A DNA stretch of 64,000 bases, from NCBI GenBank assembly GCA_040223615.1, contig JAVKFY010000002.1:1-64000 (forward strand), written 5' to 3'. Numbering within the stretch: the first letter of the stretch is position 1; each line of letters starts with the position of its first letter. The notes beneath the pieces are model-generated. The model was not told the origin of the DNA and did no database searches. It saw only the letters and a list, made by a program, of their open reading frames with translations. Both the position numbers and the translations under genes were made by a program. This document shows positions 11,069 to 19,641 of this stretch, piece by piece. This stretch comes from JAVKFY01 sp040223615 (GTDB taxonomy: Bacteria > Pseudomonadota > Alphaproteobacteria > GCA-2731375).

Positions 11069-11207
11069 AGCGACTCGGTCGCGAAAGTGTAGGGTAATCC
11101 CGCCGCGGGACCAAGGCGGCTGGCTTGCCGGCGCGCCGGGGCTCGCCGATACTGCGGGATCGCCACTGATTTCGCCTTCGAGTCCGCCACCGAGTTACGG
11201 AGTTGGC

Positions 11208-12671
11208 ATGCGCCTGGCGCTACTGTTGCTCGCGCTGATCTGTCTGCCTCTGGCCGCCGTGCATGCCGACCAGAGCCGGGACGAGGTGTTCGGCGCCTTC
11301 CACGCGCTGGTCATCGGGATCAACGACTACCAGCACCTGCCGAAGCTGGAGAGCGCCATTGGCGACGCCGAGGAGGTCGGCAAGGTGCTGGAGGACCGCT
11401 ACGGCTACAGCGTCCGCAAGCTGATCAACCCGAACCGCTACGACCTGGTGCGCATGCTCAACACGCTGCGCCAGGAACTCGGGCCGAACGACAACCTGCT
11501 GGTCTATTACGCCGGCCACGGCATTCTCGACCGCGACACCGACCGCGGCTTCTGGCTGCCAGTCGACGCCGAGCCGGACAACGAGGCCAACTGGGTCGCC
11601 AACGAGACCATCACCTCCAACCTCGGCGCGATGCTGGCCAAGCACGTCCTGGTGGTCTCCGACAGCTGCTACTCCGGCACGCTGACCCGCTCCGTCGATG
11701 CCGAACTGAAAACCGGCTCGGAGCGCGAGGAGTGGCTGCGCCGGATGGCCGAGAAACGCTCGCGCACGGCCATGGTCTCCGGCGGCCTGGAACCGGTGTC
11801 GGACGCCGGCGGACGCGGCCACTCGGTGTTCGCGCGCGCCTTTATCGACCGCCTGAAGGAATTGAACGAGCCGGCCGACACCACCAGCCTGTTCACCGGC
11901 GTGAAGACCCAGGTGGTCGCCAACGCCGACCAGACGCCGGAATACTCCACCATTCGCAAGGCCGGCCACGAGGGCGGCGACTTCCTGTTCCTGCCCAAGA
12001 ACGTGCAGATCGCGGCCGCCGCGCCGCCGTCCGCACAGACCCAGCAGCCGGTGGCGCAGACCCGCAACGGCACCGCCGCGCCGGCCAACAACGCGCTGAC
12101 CGTCGAGCTGGCCTTCTGGGACGCGATCAAGGACAGCACCCAGGCGGCCGACTACCGCGCTTATCTCGACACCTATCCGCAGGGGCGGTTCGCCGCGTTG
12201 GCGCAGGTTCGCGCCCGCCAGTACGAGGTGGCTCGCGACAGCGGCGCCGATCTCACCAAGCCGAACGCCGAGGACCAGCCAGCGGCGGCAGCCAAGACCG
12301 ATGAGCCGAAGACCGAAGCGGCCAAAGCCGAAGCGACCAAGGCCGACAAGCCCGTCCAGGTCGCCACGGCGCTGGCCGACTTTCAGGGCAAATGGCGCGG
12401 CGCCGGCCGGCCGACCCTGGGCAAGCCTGGCTGCGGCCTGGCCAAGATGGAGCTCACCGTGGAGGGCGACCGCTTCACCGGCCGGATGAAGATCGGCCGG
12501 CGCAACTTCAAGCTCTCCGGCGCGATCGCCGACGGTGGCGCCTTCGTCGACGCCGTCGCCCAGGGCGAGAAGGGCGTCACGCTCAAGCTTGGCGGCAAGC
12601 TCGACGCCGGCACCTGGGACAACCCGAACTGTACCGGCCAGTTCAAGCTCGCCAAGACCGACGCGTTCTAG
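11208..12671 (+). CDS. Secreted caspase-like protease (peptidase C14 family)
   Basis: A 487-residue protein with signal peptide 1-20 (cleavage after VHA). The caspase p20-like domain spans about 30-290, with the catalytic dyad H104 in YYAGHG and C154 in SDSCYSG. A short repeat-like segment (about 305-350, LAFWDAIKDS...AYLDTYP) and a Lys/Ala/Glu-rich linker (about 365-390) follow. The last 100 residues form a compact beta-type domain with two cysteines. Export means it acts in the periplasm or on the envelope, not as a cytoplasmic defence effector. Substrates are unknown. The ATG at 11208 gives the signal peptide directly. Confidence 0.88.
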   Translation: MRLALLLLALICLPLAAVHADQSRDEVFGAFHALVIGINDYQHLPKLESAIGDAEEVGKVLEDRYGYSVRKLINPNRYDLVRMLNTLRQELGPNDNLLVYYAGHGILDRDTDRGFWLPVDAEPDNEANWVANETITSNLGAMLAKHVLVVSDSCYSGTLTRSVDAELKTGSEREEWLRRMAEKRSRTAMVSGGLEPVSDAGGRGHSVFARAFIDRLKELNEPADTTSLFTGVKTQVVANADQTPEYSTIRKAGHEGGDFLFLPKNVQIAAAAPPSAQTQQPVAQTRNGTAAPANNALTVELAFWDAIKDSTQAADYRAYLDTYPQGRFAALAQVRARQYEVARDSGADLTKPNAEDQPAAAAKTDEPKTEAAKAEATKADKPVQVATALADFQGKWRGAGRPTLGKPGCGLAKMELTVEGDRFTGRMKIGRRNFKLSGAIADGGAFVDAVAQGEKGVTLKLGGKLDAGTWDNPNCTGQFKLAKTDAF

Positions 12672-12733
12672 CCCCAGCCGCGGAACCGCCGCCCCGACCC
12701 CGGCGTTGGTTCCCAATGCGGGAAGCCGGGGCG

Positions 12734-13204
12734 ATGTACGACGAACTGCTCTCCACCACCAACATGGACCTGCCGACGATAGCGCTGCGGCTGGTCCTGG
12801 CGGCGGTGCTGGCGGGCCTTATCGGGTTGGAGCGCGAGTGGCGCGGCAAGCCCGCGGGCCTGCGCACCTACACGCTGGTCGGGCTCGGCGCGGCCGGCTT
12901 CTTCCTGCTGACGATGGAATTCATGCTGGGCCCGATGAACGAGCGCGAGGACCTGGCCCTCGATCCGACCCGCATCTTCGAGGGCGTGATCACCGGCATC
13001 GGGTTCCTCGGCGCCGGTGCCATCATCCAGGGCCAGCGCGACGTCAAGGGCCTGACCACCGGTGCCGGCATCTGGGTCGCCGGCGCCGTCGGACTCGCCT
13101 GCGGCGGCGGCTACTTCCTGCTGGCCGGCTTCATTGCCGTTCTCGCGCTGGTGGTCCTGTTTTTCCTCGGCCTGATCGAGCATCACTACATCGATCCGTC
13201 CTGA
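12734..13204 (+). CDS. MgtC/SapB-family membrane protein
   Basis: A 156-residue inner-membrane protein with about five membrane helices. It has the family hallmarks RLVLAAVLAGLIGLEREWRGK near the N-terminus, GLRTYTLVGLGAA, and GIGFLGAGAIIQ in the middle. MgtC proteins affect magnesium adaptation and, in pathogens, intracellular survival; for short environmental homologues the role is unclear. ATG 12734 follows GGAAG-rich sequence and is preferred to the ATG six codons upstream. It ends shortly before the Rieske gene. Confidence 0.9.
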   Translation: MYDELLSTTNMDLPTIALRLVLAAVLAGLIGLEREWRGKPAGLRTYTLVGLGAAGFFLLTMEFMLGPMNEREDLALDPTRIFEGVITGIGFLGAGAIIQGQRDVKGLTTGAGIWVAGAVGLACGGGYFLLAGFIAVLALVVLFFLGLIEHHYIDPS

Positions 13205-13227
13205 GCCGGCTCTGCTAGGCTGCGGCG

Positions 13228-13611
13228 ATGTGCTGGATGGACCATCCCGCCGCGCCGGCGGCCGGCAGCGATCTCTGCGCGCTCGACGATATCGTCGAGC
13301 CCGGCGCGCGCGAGTTCCGCTTCGGCGAGGGGCCGGAGCAGCTTCGGCTGTTCGTGGTCCGTCACGAGGGGCTCGTGCGCGCGTACCGCAACCTTTGCCC
13401 TCACTTCCTGCTGCCGCTTAACATACGGCCCGACCAGTTCCTGGCGCCGAACGGCCGGGCGCTGATGTGCCGCAAGCATTACGCCCAGTTCGACGTGGCC
13501 ACCGGCGCCAGCATTCAGGGCCCGTGCGCCGGCCAGTCGCTGGAGCCGATCCCGCTGGCGCTGGTCGACGGACGCGTGCTAATCGCCGCGGCGACAACCG
13601 ACGGAGAATGA
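13228..13611 (+). CDS. Rieske [2Fe-2S] domain protein
   Basis: A 127-residue single-domain ferredoxin-like protein. The cluster ligands are C57 and H59 (NLCPHF) and C81 and H84 (MCRKHY), the CxH...CxxH Rieske pattern. It lacks any signal or membrane anchor, so it is probably cytoplasmic, possibly an electron donor or a subunit of an oxygenase system. Its TGA overlaps an ATG and lies 6 bases before the preferred start of the thiolase, so the two are translationally close. No oxygenase gene is adjacent. Confidence 0.88.
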   Translation: MCWMDHPAAPAAGSDLCALDDIVEPGAREFRFGEGPEQLRLFVVRHEGLVRAYRNLCPHFLLPLNIRPDQFLAPNGRALMCRKHYAQFDVATGASIQGPCAGQSLEPIPLALVDGRVLIAAATTDGE

Positions 13612-13616
13612 GTGAG

Positions 13617-14822
13617 ATGACCGACGCCTTCATCTGCGACGCCACGCGCACCGCCATCGGCCGCTACGGCGGCAGCCTGGCCAAGGTCCGGCCCGACGAC
13701 CTCGGCGCCGTGCCGCTGAAGGCGTTGCGGGAGCGCAATCCGAATGTCGACTGGGACAAGGTCGACGACGTGATCTTCGGCAACGCCAACGGCGCCGGCG
13801 AGGACAACCGCAACGTCGCGCGCATGTCGGCGCTGCTGGCCGGCCTGCCGGACAGCGTGCCGGGCGCCACCGTCAATCGTCTGTGTGGCTCCGGCATGGA
13901 CGCCACGGGCATCGGCGCGCGCGCCATCAAGGCCGGCGAGGGCGACCTGTACGTCACCGGCGGGGTGGAGAGCATGACCCGCGCGCCGTTCGTGATGGGC
14001 AAGGCCGAGACCGCCTTCTCGCGCGCGAACCAGATGTACGACACGACCATCGGCTGGCGTTTCGTGAACCCGCTGATGAAGAAGCAGTACGGCGTCGACT
14101 CGATGCCGGAGACCGCCGAGAACGTCGCCGAGGCGTTCCAGATCAACCGCGAGGACCAGGACGCCTTCGCCTACCGCAGCCAGATGCGCGCCACCGCCGC
14201 GCAGCAGTCGGGCCGGCTGGCGCAGGAGATCACCCCGGTGACGATCCCGCAGCGCAAGGGCGACCCGGTTATCGTCGACACCGACGAGCACCCGCGCGCC
14301 GATACCTCGCTGGAGACCCTGGCCAAGCTGCCGGCGCCGTTCCGCGAGGGCGGCTCGGTCACCGCCGGCAACGCGTCGGGCGTGAACGACGGCGCCTGCG
14401 CCCTGATCCTGGCGTCGGAAGCCGGCGCCAAGGCGCACGGCCTGACCCCCCGGGCGCGCATTCTGGGCGTGGCGACCGCCGGCGTCGCACCGCGCATCAT
14501 GGGCTTCGGCCCGGCGCCGGCGTCGCGCAAACTGCTCGACCGGCTCGGCCTCAAGGTCACCGACATGGACGTGATCGAGCTCAACGAGGCCTTCGCCGCG
14601 CAGGCGCTGGCGGTGACCCGCGACCTCGGCCTGCCCGACGATGCCGAGCACGTGAACCCGAACGGCGGCGCTATCGCGCTGGGCCATCCGCTTGGCATGA
14701 GCGGCGCCCGCCTGGTCACCACCGCCCTGCACGAGCTGGAGGCCCGCGACGCCCGCTACGCGCTATGCACCATGTGCATCGGCGTCGGCCAGGGCATCGC
14801 CATGGTCATCGAGCGCGTGTAG
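13617..14822 (+). CDS. pcaF: Beta-ketoadipyl-CoA thiolase (acetyl-CoA C-acyltransferase)
   Basis: Cleaves 3-oxoadipyl-CoA to succinyl-CoA and acetyl-CoA, the last step of the beta-ketoadipate and phenylacetate routes. The 401-residue length and the N-terminal MTDAFICDATRTAIGRYGG are characteristic of PcaF-type thiolases. Catalytic residues are C90 (NRLCGSG), H357 (GHPLG) and C387 (CIGVGQG). ATG 13617 is chosen because GGAG sits 10 bases upstream; an ATG at 13608 overlaps the previous stop. No other aromatic-degradation genes are in the window, so the in vivo substrate could also be another 3-oxoacyl-CoA. Confidence 0.88.
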   Translation: MTDAFICDATRTAIGRYGGSLAKVRPDDLGAVPLKALRERNPNVDWDKVDDVIFGNANGAGEDNRNVARMSALLAGLPDSVPGATVNRLCGSGMDATGIGARAIKAGEGDLYVTGGVESMTRAPFVMGKAETAFSRANQMYDTTIGWRFVNPLMKKQYGVDSMPETAENVAEAFQINREDQDAFAYRSQMRATAAQQSGRLAQEITPVTIPQRKGDPVIVDTDEHPRADTSLETLAKLPAPFREGGSVTAGNASGVNDGACALILASEAGAKAHGLTPRARILGVATAGVAPRIMGFGPAPASRKLLDRLGLKVTDMDVIELNEAFAAQALAVTRDLGLPDDAEHVNPNGGAIALGHPLGMSGARLVTTALHELEARDARYALCTMCIGVGQGIAMVIERV

Positions 14823-14840
14823 CGGCAATCGAGCCGCCCG

Positions 14841-15110
14841 ATGACTTGGCCCGCCCACTGGCGCCAGCAATTGCCCGTCCGGCTCGGCGGGACGGTGATC
14901 GGGCTGGGGTTTCTATGCTTCGGGTTGTTCGCGGTGATCGGGCCCGGCGTGCCGGTGACCGCGGAGGCGGCGGAGAAGGCGCGCTGGTTTGGCGGCCACC
15001 TGATTTTCGCCGGCGTCACGGCGGTCGCCGTCTCCTGGTGGGCCAAGGACCTGAGCGGAATCTGGTGCCGCCGCGACCGCCGCCTGCGGCTGCCGGGCGG
15101 CCGCCGCTAG
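14841..15110 (+). CDS. Small two-helix membrane protein, function unknown
   Basis: An 89-residue protein with two hydrophobic segments (about 15-36 and 48-67), a Trp-rich second helix (VSWWAKDL) and a very basic C-terminus. I do not recognise a family. It starts 18 bases after the thiolase stop and converges with the M48 protease gene, the two reading frames overlapping by four bases at their stop codons (15107-15110). Coding status rests on its clean start, length and tight packing. Confidence 0.6.
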   Translation: MTWPAHWRQQLPVRLGGTVIGLGFLCFGLFAVIGPGVPVTAEAAEKARWFGGHLIFAGVTAVAVSWWAKDLSGIWCRRDRRLRLPGGRR

Positions 15111-15883
15111 CGCCGCTTCTGGTAGATCGCCATCGCTTCCGGCAGACGCTTGTTGAGGGCGGCGATGCGGCTGTCGGGGGCCGGGTGGGTGGAGAGCATC
15201 TCCGGCGGCGCGCCCTTGCTGTTCTGCTTCATCCGCTGCCAGAAGGCGACGGCCTCGCGCGGGTCGTAGCCGGCGCGGGCCATGTAGATCAGGCCGACGT
15301 CGTCGGCCTCCGATTCCTGGCCGCGCGAGTACGGCATGATCAGCCCGTACTGCGCCCCGGCGCCCAGCACGCCGGCGATCTGGTTGGCGTAGGCGACGTT
15401 GCCGGCCTGCAGTGCCACCGCGATCGCCTGCAGGCCGAGGCCGGCGGTTTGCGCGACGCCGACCCGCTCGGCGCTGTGGTTCTCGCTCACGTGGCCGATC
15501 TCATGGCCCATCACGGCGGCGATCTGGGCGTCGTTGGCGGCCAGCTTCATCATCCCCTCGTAGAAGGCGATGTGGCCGCCGGGCAGGGCGAAGGCATTGA
15601 CTTCCTCGCCCTGCAGCACCACGAAGTCCCAGTCGCGCCGGCCGAAATCGTTGGCCGCGACCAGCTGCTCGCCGACCGTCCGCAGGCGCTGCTGCCAGGC
15701 CTGGTTGGTCGAGGCCGGCCGTTCGGCGCGGATCCGCTGCCAGGTCTCGTCGCCGAGTTCGCGCGCCTGCTCGTCGGAAATCGCCAGCAGCTCGCCGCCG
15801 CGCTGCAGTTGCTGTTGCGAACAGCCGGCGAGCACCACGCTGGCCAGCGCCAGCACGATGCTACATTGCTTCATCATCATCAT
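15107..15883 (-). CDS. M48-family zinc metalloprotease lipoprotein
   Basis: Periplasmic metalloprotease of the BepA/LoiP/YcaL type, implicated in outer-membrane quality control. The 258-residue precursor has a lipoprotein signal with lipobox LAGC (lipidated C21) and the zinc motif HEIGH (H127, E128, H131). The third ligand probably lies in ESEADDVG. The gene opens with four consecutive ATG codons, leaving the exact start unclear. It is transcribed alone and convergent with the small membrane protein. Confidence 0.93.
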   Translation of the reverse strand: MMMMKQCSIVLALASVVLAGCSQQQLQRGGELLAISDEQARELGDETWQRIRAERPASTNQAWQQRLRTVGEQLVAANDFGRRDWDFVVLQGEEVNAFALPGGHIAFYEGMMKLAANDAQIAAVMGHEIGHVSENHSAERVGVAQTAGLGLQAIAVALQAGNVAYANQIAGVLGAGAQYGLIMPYSRGQESEADDVGLIYMARAGYDPREAVAFWQRMKQNSKGAPPEMLSTHPAPDSRIAALNKRLPEAMAIYQKRR

Positions 15884-15903
15884 TATCGTGGTCCTGCGGG
15901 TTC

Positions 15904-16254
15904 TTAGCGTGCGGCGCCCGCGGTCAATCCGGTGGTCAGCGCCAGCAGCACCGCTTGCAGCGGCTTGTCGCGCACCATCGTGGCGAGATCATGCGACATC
16001 GCCGCCGACGGACTCATCGTCGGAACCGGACGCTGCGCGCGCCGGACCAGTTCGACCACGCCGGCCGCCGCCAGCAGCGCCAGCGCCGTCACCGCCGCGG
16101 CCGCCGCACCGCCCATGGCGCTAGCCAGCGCCATGTACAGCGCGGCGATGGCGAAACCGAGCGCCGTCAACGTGAGCCCGATCAGCGCCGCGCCATAGGC
16201 GGCGGCACGGACCAGCTTCCGGCCTTGCGCCCGCAAGGCAATCTCGGTCTGCAT
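15904..16254 (-). CDS. YqjE/holin-X-like small membrane protein
   Basis: A 116-residue protein with two long hydrophobic segments (about 18-48 and 52-70) separated by an Ala/Gly-rich turn and a C-terminal amphipathic region. This layout matches the phage-holin-like YqjE family of inner-membrane proteins that are usually encoded next to YqjD/ElaB-type (DUF883) proteins, as here. Expected partner: the upstream DUF883 gene, ten bases away. Family function is unsettled. Confidence 0.65.
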   Translation of the reverse strand: MQTEIALRAQGRKLVRAAAYGAALIGLTLTALGFAIAALYMALASAMGGAAAAAVTALALLAAAGVVELVRRAQRPVPTMSPSAAMSHDLATMVRDKPLQAVLLALTTGLTAGAAR

Positions 16255-16264
16255 CGCCCTTGCC

Positions 16265-16543
16265 TCAATCGCGGCGCGTCATCAGCTTCGACGCGAACAT
16301 GCCGATGCCGAAGGCGATCGCCAGCGCCGCGAACGGATGCGTCTGCACCTGCGCCTCGAGCGCGGCGGCGCCGGCCTGGCCCTTGGCCTTGGCCGCATCG
16401 GCAGCATGGCTGGCGGCGCTGCTGGCGTCCTTCACGGCGCCGTTCATCATGCCCTTCACGGTATCGGTCAACGCGCCGATATCCTTGCGCAGGGCGGCAA
16501 GGTCTTTCTGAAGTTGGTCCTGGTCGCTCGTGCTCTGAGCCAT
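16265..16543 (-). CDS. DUF883 (YqjD/ElaB-like) membrane-anchored protein
   Basis: A 92-residue protein with an N-terminal helical region of coiled-coil character (about 5-60, Asp/Lys/Ala rich) and one C-terminal membrane helix (about 70-88, ending MTRRD). This is the layout of the YqjD/ElaB family, which in E. coli binds ribosomes at the inner membrane in stationary phase. It is followed after ten bases by the YqjE-like gene, the usual pairing. The role here is inferred from the family. Confidence 0.8.
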   Translation of the reverse strand: MAQSTSDQDQLQKDLAALRKDIGALTDTVKGMMNGAVKDASSAASHAADAAKAKGQAGAAALEAQVQTHPFAALAIAFGIGMFASKLMTRRD

Positions 16544-16613
16544 GCGTGGGCCATCCTGTTCATGTTGGTGCTCGAACCACTCAACGCGCGAAGCGCGTCG
16601 AGGTTCCGCCGGC

Positions 16614-17402
16614 TCAGCCGAGCAGCGCCGCCAGTGCGCGCGCAGCGTCCGCCGGGCCGGTGACGGTGGTGTCGACCACCGTCAGCCGGTCGCCCGCGCC
16701 GGCACGCAGCGCCGCGACGGTGGCGTCAGGATCGTAGTTGCGGCGTTCTTCCGCGACGGCGTCGAGACGACCTTTCAGATCGTCCGCGCCGATGTGGTTT
16801 GCCGCCAGCCAATCCAGCAAGTCAGGACGCTCCGCTTGCGGAATGACGCCGGAACTCCGTAGCAGATTGTCGGCCGTGGCGCGGTCGAAGCCGCCACCGA
16901 CCGGTCCGCCGTCGAACGGGTCGGCACGGATCAGCAGTCGGGTCAGGCGCACCGCGTCCGGCGCCACCAGCGCGCAGAACCGGGCGTTCGGCAGGTGTTT
17001 GGCGGCGTAGTCGGCCTCGTTGGCGCCGCGAATGCCGTCGAACACGAATGGCCCGGACGCATCGGCGGGCACCGCCAGCGCGGTCAGCAGTTCGGCCATG
17101 CCGCCGGGGTGGGTTTCCCGGTAGCGCGCCGTCATCCGGAATCGTTCGGCGCGGTCGGTGACCGGCAATGCGACGCCCAGGTCGGCCGCCGCCGCCGGGA
17201 TCATGATCTCGTCGGTCAGCCAGCGCCGGTTCGGCAGTTCGATGAATGGCGTGGCGCGCGCGTCGAGGCCGCCGAGCGTGGTGGTCTTGCCGACCCCGGT
17301 GAGCCCGACGACGACCACCAGCGGCCGCTCGACCAGCGTTGTCCAGCCCGCCGGCGGCGTTCCGGCGCCCAGATCCTCGGTCAATCGGCGGAAATCGGCC
17401 AT
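16614..17402 (-). CDS. P-loop ATPase of unknown role
   Basis: A 262-residue cytoplasmic protein with Walker A GLTGVGKT at 33-40, followed by an AAA/kinase-like fold. I do not recognise a specific family; it resembles small P-loop NTPases annotated simply as ATPase or nucleoside-kinase-like. Ribosome-binding site GGGGGAA precedes ATG 17402. It lies upstream of the DUF883/YqjE pair on the same strand with a gap of 70 bases and diverges from the PhyH gene with a 130-base gap. A sugar- or nucleoside-kinase activity is possible, but no substrate residues can be named. Confidence 0.75.
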   Translation of the reverse strand: MADFRRLTEDLGAGTPPAGWTTLVERPLVVVVGLTGVGKTTTLGGLDARATPFIELPNRRWLTDEIMIPAAAADLGVALPVTDRAERFRMTARYRETHPGGMAELLTALAVPADASGPFVFDGIRGANEADYAAKHLPNARFCALVAPDAVRLTRLLIRADPFDGGPVGGGFDRATADNLLRSSGVIPQAERPDLLDWLAANHIGADDLKGRLDAVAEERRNYDPDATVAALRAGAGDRLTVVDTTVTGPADAARALAALLG

Positions 17403-17532
17403 CTCGTTCCCCCGCGGCCAACTATGCCCGCCGCCGCCACCGGATTGCCAGCGACTCCGCGCCCGTTTACGCTTCTTTCCGGTGCCGCCGTCTAGGTTGA
17501 GGGGACGGACGTTCCGCGGACAGGAGGCTCCG

Positions 17533-18483
17533 ATGCGGCCCGAAGACATCCTGGCAATCCCGGCGCGCGTGCTCACCCAGGCGCAGCGCGAGGCCTATTT
17601 CGACGACGGCTATCTGGTGGTCGAAAGCGTCGTTGATCCGGTTTGGCTGGAGCGACTGAACGCCGTTGTCGACGACTATGTCGAACAGAGCCGCAAGCTG
17701 GAGCGCTCCGACGGCGTGCTCGACCTGGAGCCCGGCCACCGGCCCGACAATCCGCGGCCGCGCCGTATCTCGCAACCGGTGAACCACCACCCGATCTTCT
17801 GGGAGTTCGCCAGCCAGTCGATCATCGGCGACGTGGTGGCCGACGTGCTCGGCCCGGACGTGAAGTTCCACCACGCCAATCTGAACTTCAAATGGTCCGG
17901 CGGCGGCCAGGAAGTCACCTGGCACCAGGACATCCCGTTCTTCCCGCACACCAACTATTCGATGCTGAATATCGGCACCTATCTCCGCGACGTCGATGCC
18001 GACATGGCGCCGCTGAAGGTGATCCCCGGCTCGCACAAGGGGCCGATCCACAGCCACTATGACGCGGACGACGAGACCTGGACCGGCCAGATCGGCGCCG
18101 CCGATGTCGCCCGGCTGGACAAGGACCGCGCGGTTGCGCTGGACGGTCCGGCCGGCTCGTGCACGTTGCACCACTGCCGCACGGTGCACGCGTCGGAGCC
18201 GAACAGTTCCTCGCGGCCGCGTCCGCTGCTGATCAATGGCTTCTCGTCGGCCGATGCGATGCCCTACACCGCCTTCCCGCGGCCGTCGAAGTATAATGGC
18301 GAGCTGGTGCGCGGATCGGCGCCGCGCTACGCCCACATCGACCCCGAGCCCTGCCGCCTGCCGCCGGACTGGTCGCGCCAGGCCTACACCTCGATCTTCG
18401 CGCTGCAGCAGGACGAGGAATGGGACGACAGCCAGACCGGCGCCATCGAGGCGATCACCGCCACACAGCGGGCGGCGCGCTAG
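17533..18483 (+). CDS. Phytanoyl-CoA dioxygenase (PhyH) family protein
   Basis: A non-haem Fe(II)/2-oxoglutarate-dependent dioxygenase of 316 residues. The facial triad can be placed as H131 and D133 (WHQD) and H219 (RTVHASEPN), with a likely 2-oxoglutarate-binding Arg near 228-230. The family hydroxylates diverse small molecules; the substrate is not predictable. AGGAGG lies 5 bases before the ATG, the strongest Shine-Dalgarno in this part of the window. The sensor gene starts 3 bases after its stop, so the two share a transcript. Confidence 0.92.
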   Translation: MRPEDILAIPARVLTQAQREAYFDDGYLVVESVVDPVWLERLNAVVDDYVEQSRKLERSDGVLDLEPGHRPDNPRPRRISQPVNHHPIFWEFASQSIIGDVVADVLGPDVKFHHANLNFKWSGGGQEVTWHQDIPFFPHTNYSMLNIGTYLRDVDADMAPLKVIPGSHKGPIHSHYDADDETWTGQIGAADVARLDKDRAVALDGPAGSCTLHHCRTVHASEPNSSSRPRPLLINGFSSADAMPYTAFPRPSKYNGELVRGSAPRYAHIDPEPCRLPPDWSRQAYTSIFALQQDEEWDDSQTGAIEAITATQRAAR

Positions 18484-18486
18484 CGC

Positions 18487-19638
18487 TTGCGACTCCTGCC
18501 GGCGGAACGATCCAGTGCCTGGCCGATGCTGGCCCTGGCGTTGTGGGCGTTGCTGCTCGCCGGCGCCGGCGCGGTCGAGGCGCGCTATCAGTTCGTGCGC
18601 AACCAGGTCGAGCGCGTCGCCGCCGAAGCCGACCTGATCCGCACCGGCATCGAGACCTTCCTGTCCGCCGGCCTGCCGCTGGACGAGTTCCTGGGCTTCG
18701 GCGCGTTCAGCGAGGCGACCTTCGCTGCCGATCCGGCGCTGACCCACATCGAGGTGCTGGACGCGCAAGGCGACGTGTTGTTCGCCGCGCCCAGCGCCGC
18801 GCAGCACCGTGGCTGGCAACCCGCGGTCTTGTTCGCGCCGGTGCCGCGCCTGCCGGACGAGCCGCGCTGGGTGCCGGCCGATGATCTGAGCCTCGACACC
18901 GATGCCGACAGCTACCGCCTGACGCTGCCGTTGCGCAACCGGTTCGAGGCGGTGGGTCAGACCACGCTGGCGACGCCGCGAGACCTGGTGTTGACCGAGC
19001 TGCGCCCCTTGGCGGCGCTGGTCGCGGCGGCGCTGGCGTTGCTGGTGGTCGCCTATTACCCGCTGGCGCGCGGCCGGGTGGCGCGGGGCGACGCCCCCCG
19101 CGCCGGGCGCTGGAACGGCACCTTCGCCGCTCTGGCCGGCTTGATGACGGTGGTGGTGCTGGCCGCGCTGTACCAGGTCTATGCCGACTCGATGCGCGAC
19201 AAGGCCAACGTGCTGGCGCGCTCGCTGGCCGAACGGCTGATCCAGTCGGTCGACCTCGGCCTCGACCTGGGCTCGTTCGACGGCATCGACCGGCTGTTCG
19301 ACGAGTACCAGCGCTCCAATCCCGACGTCGGCTTCGTCACCCTGGTGGTCGGCAACATCGTCACCCTGCATACCGACGAAGGCGCCGACCGCGGCCGCTG
19401 GCGCCTGCCCGACGACAGCTTCACAGCCGTGGTCGAGGTGCAGCCGCGCCGGGTGTTCTCGTCCCAGGTTCGCGTCGCGCTCGGCATCGACAAGGCGCTG
19501 GTCTACCGCGAGGTCGCCTACTCCGCCGCGCGCCTGGTCCTCGGCGCGGTCCTGCTGGCGGCGGTGTGGATCGTGCTGCTGAACGGCGTACTGGCGCTGC
19601 GGCGAACCGCGCCGGTCAAGGAGCCGGTCGAGGCATAG
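18487..19638 (+). CDS. Double-sensor integral membrane protein (stand-alone)
   Basis: A 383-residue protein without enzymatic domain. Layout: membrane helix (14-31), extracytoplasmic domain A (32-170), two helices (175-192 and 212-232), extracytoplasmic domain B (233-345), final helix (348-370) and a short cytoplasmic tail. Both extracytoplasmic regions align clearly with the N-terminal 350 residues of the MFS fusion at 25790-28222; shared stretches include FL.AG.PL..F.GF, NRF..VG and LAERL...GIDR.F.EY. It probably senses an external ligand and acts through a partner. TTG start. It converges with the cyclase gene, 3 bases between stops. Confidence 0.8.
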   Translation: MRLLPAERSSAWPMLALALWALLLAGAGAVEARYQFVRNQVERVAAEADLIRTGIETFLSAGLPLDEFLGFGAFSEATFAADPALTHIEVLDAQGDVLFAAPSAAQHRGWQPAVLFAPVPRLPDEPRWVPADDLSLDTDADSYRLTLPLRNRFEAVGQTTLATPRDLVLTELRPLAALVAAALALLVVAYYPLARGRVARGDAPRAGRWNGTFAALAGLMTVVVLAALYQVYADSMRDKANVLARSLAERLIQSVDLGLDLGSFDGIDRLFDEYQRSNPDVGFVTLVVGNIVTLHTDEGADRGRWRLPDDSFTAVVEVQPRRVFSSQVRVALGIDKALVYREVAYSAARLVLGAVLLAAVWIVLLNGVLALRRTAPVKEPVEA

Positions 19639-19641
19639 TCC

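Noticed and set aside
11208..12671. Caspase as an antiphage abortive-infection effector
   Set aside because: It has a signal peptide and no nearby sensor or nucleotide-cyclase partner; export argues against a cytoplasmic defence role.
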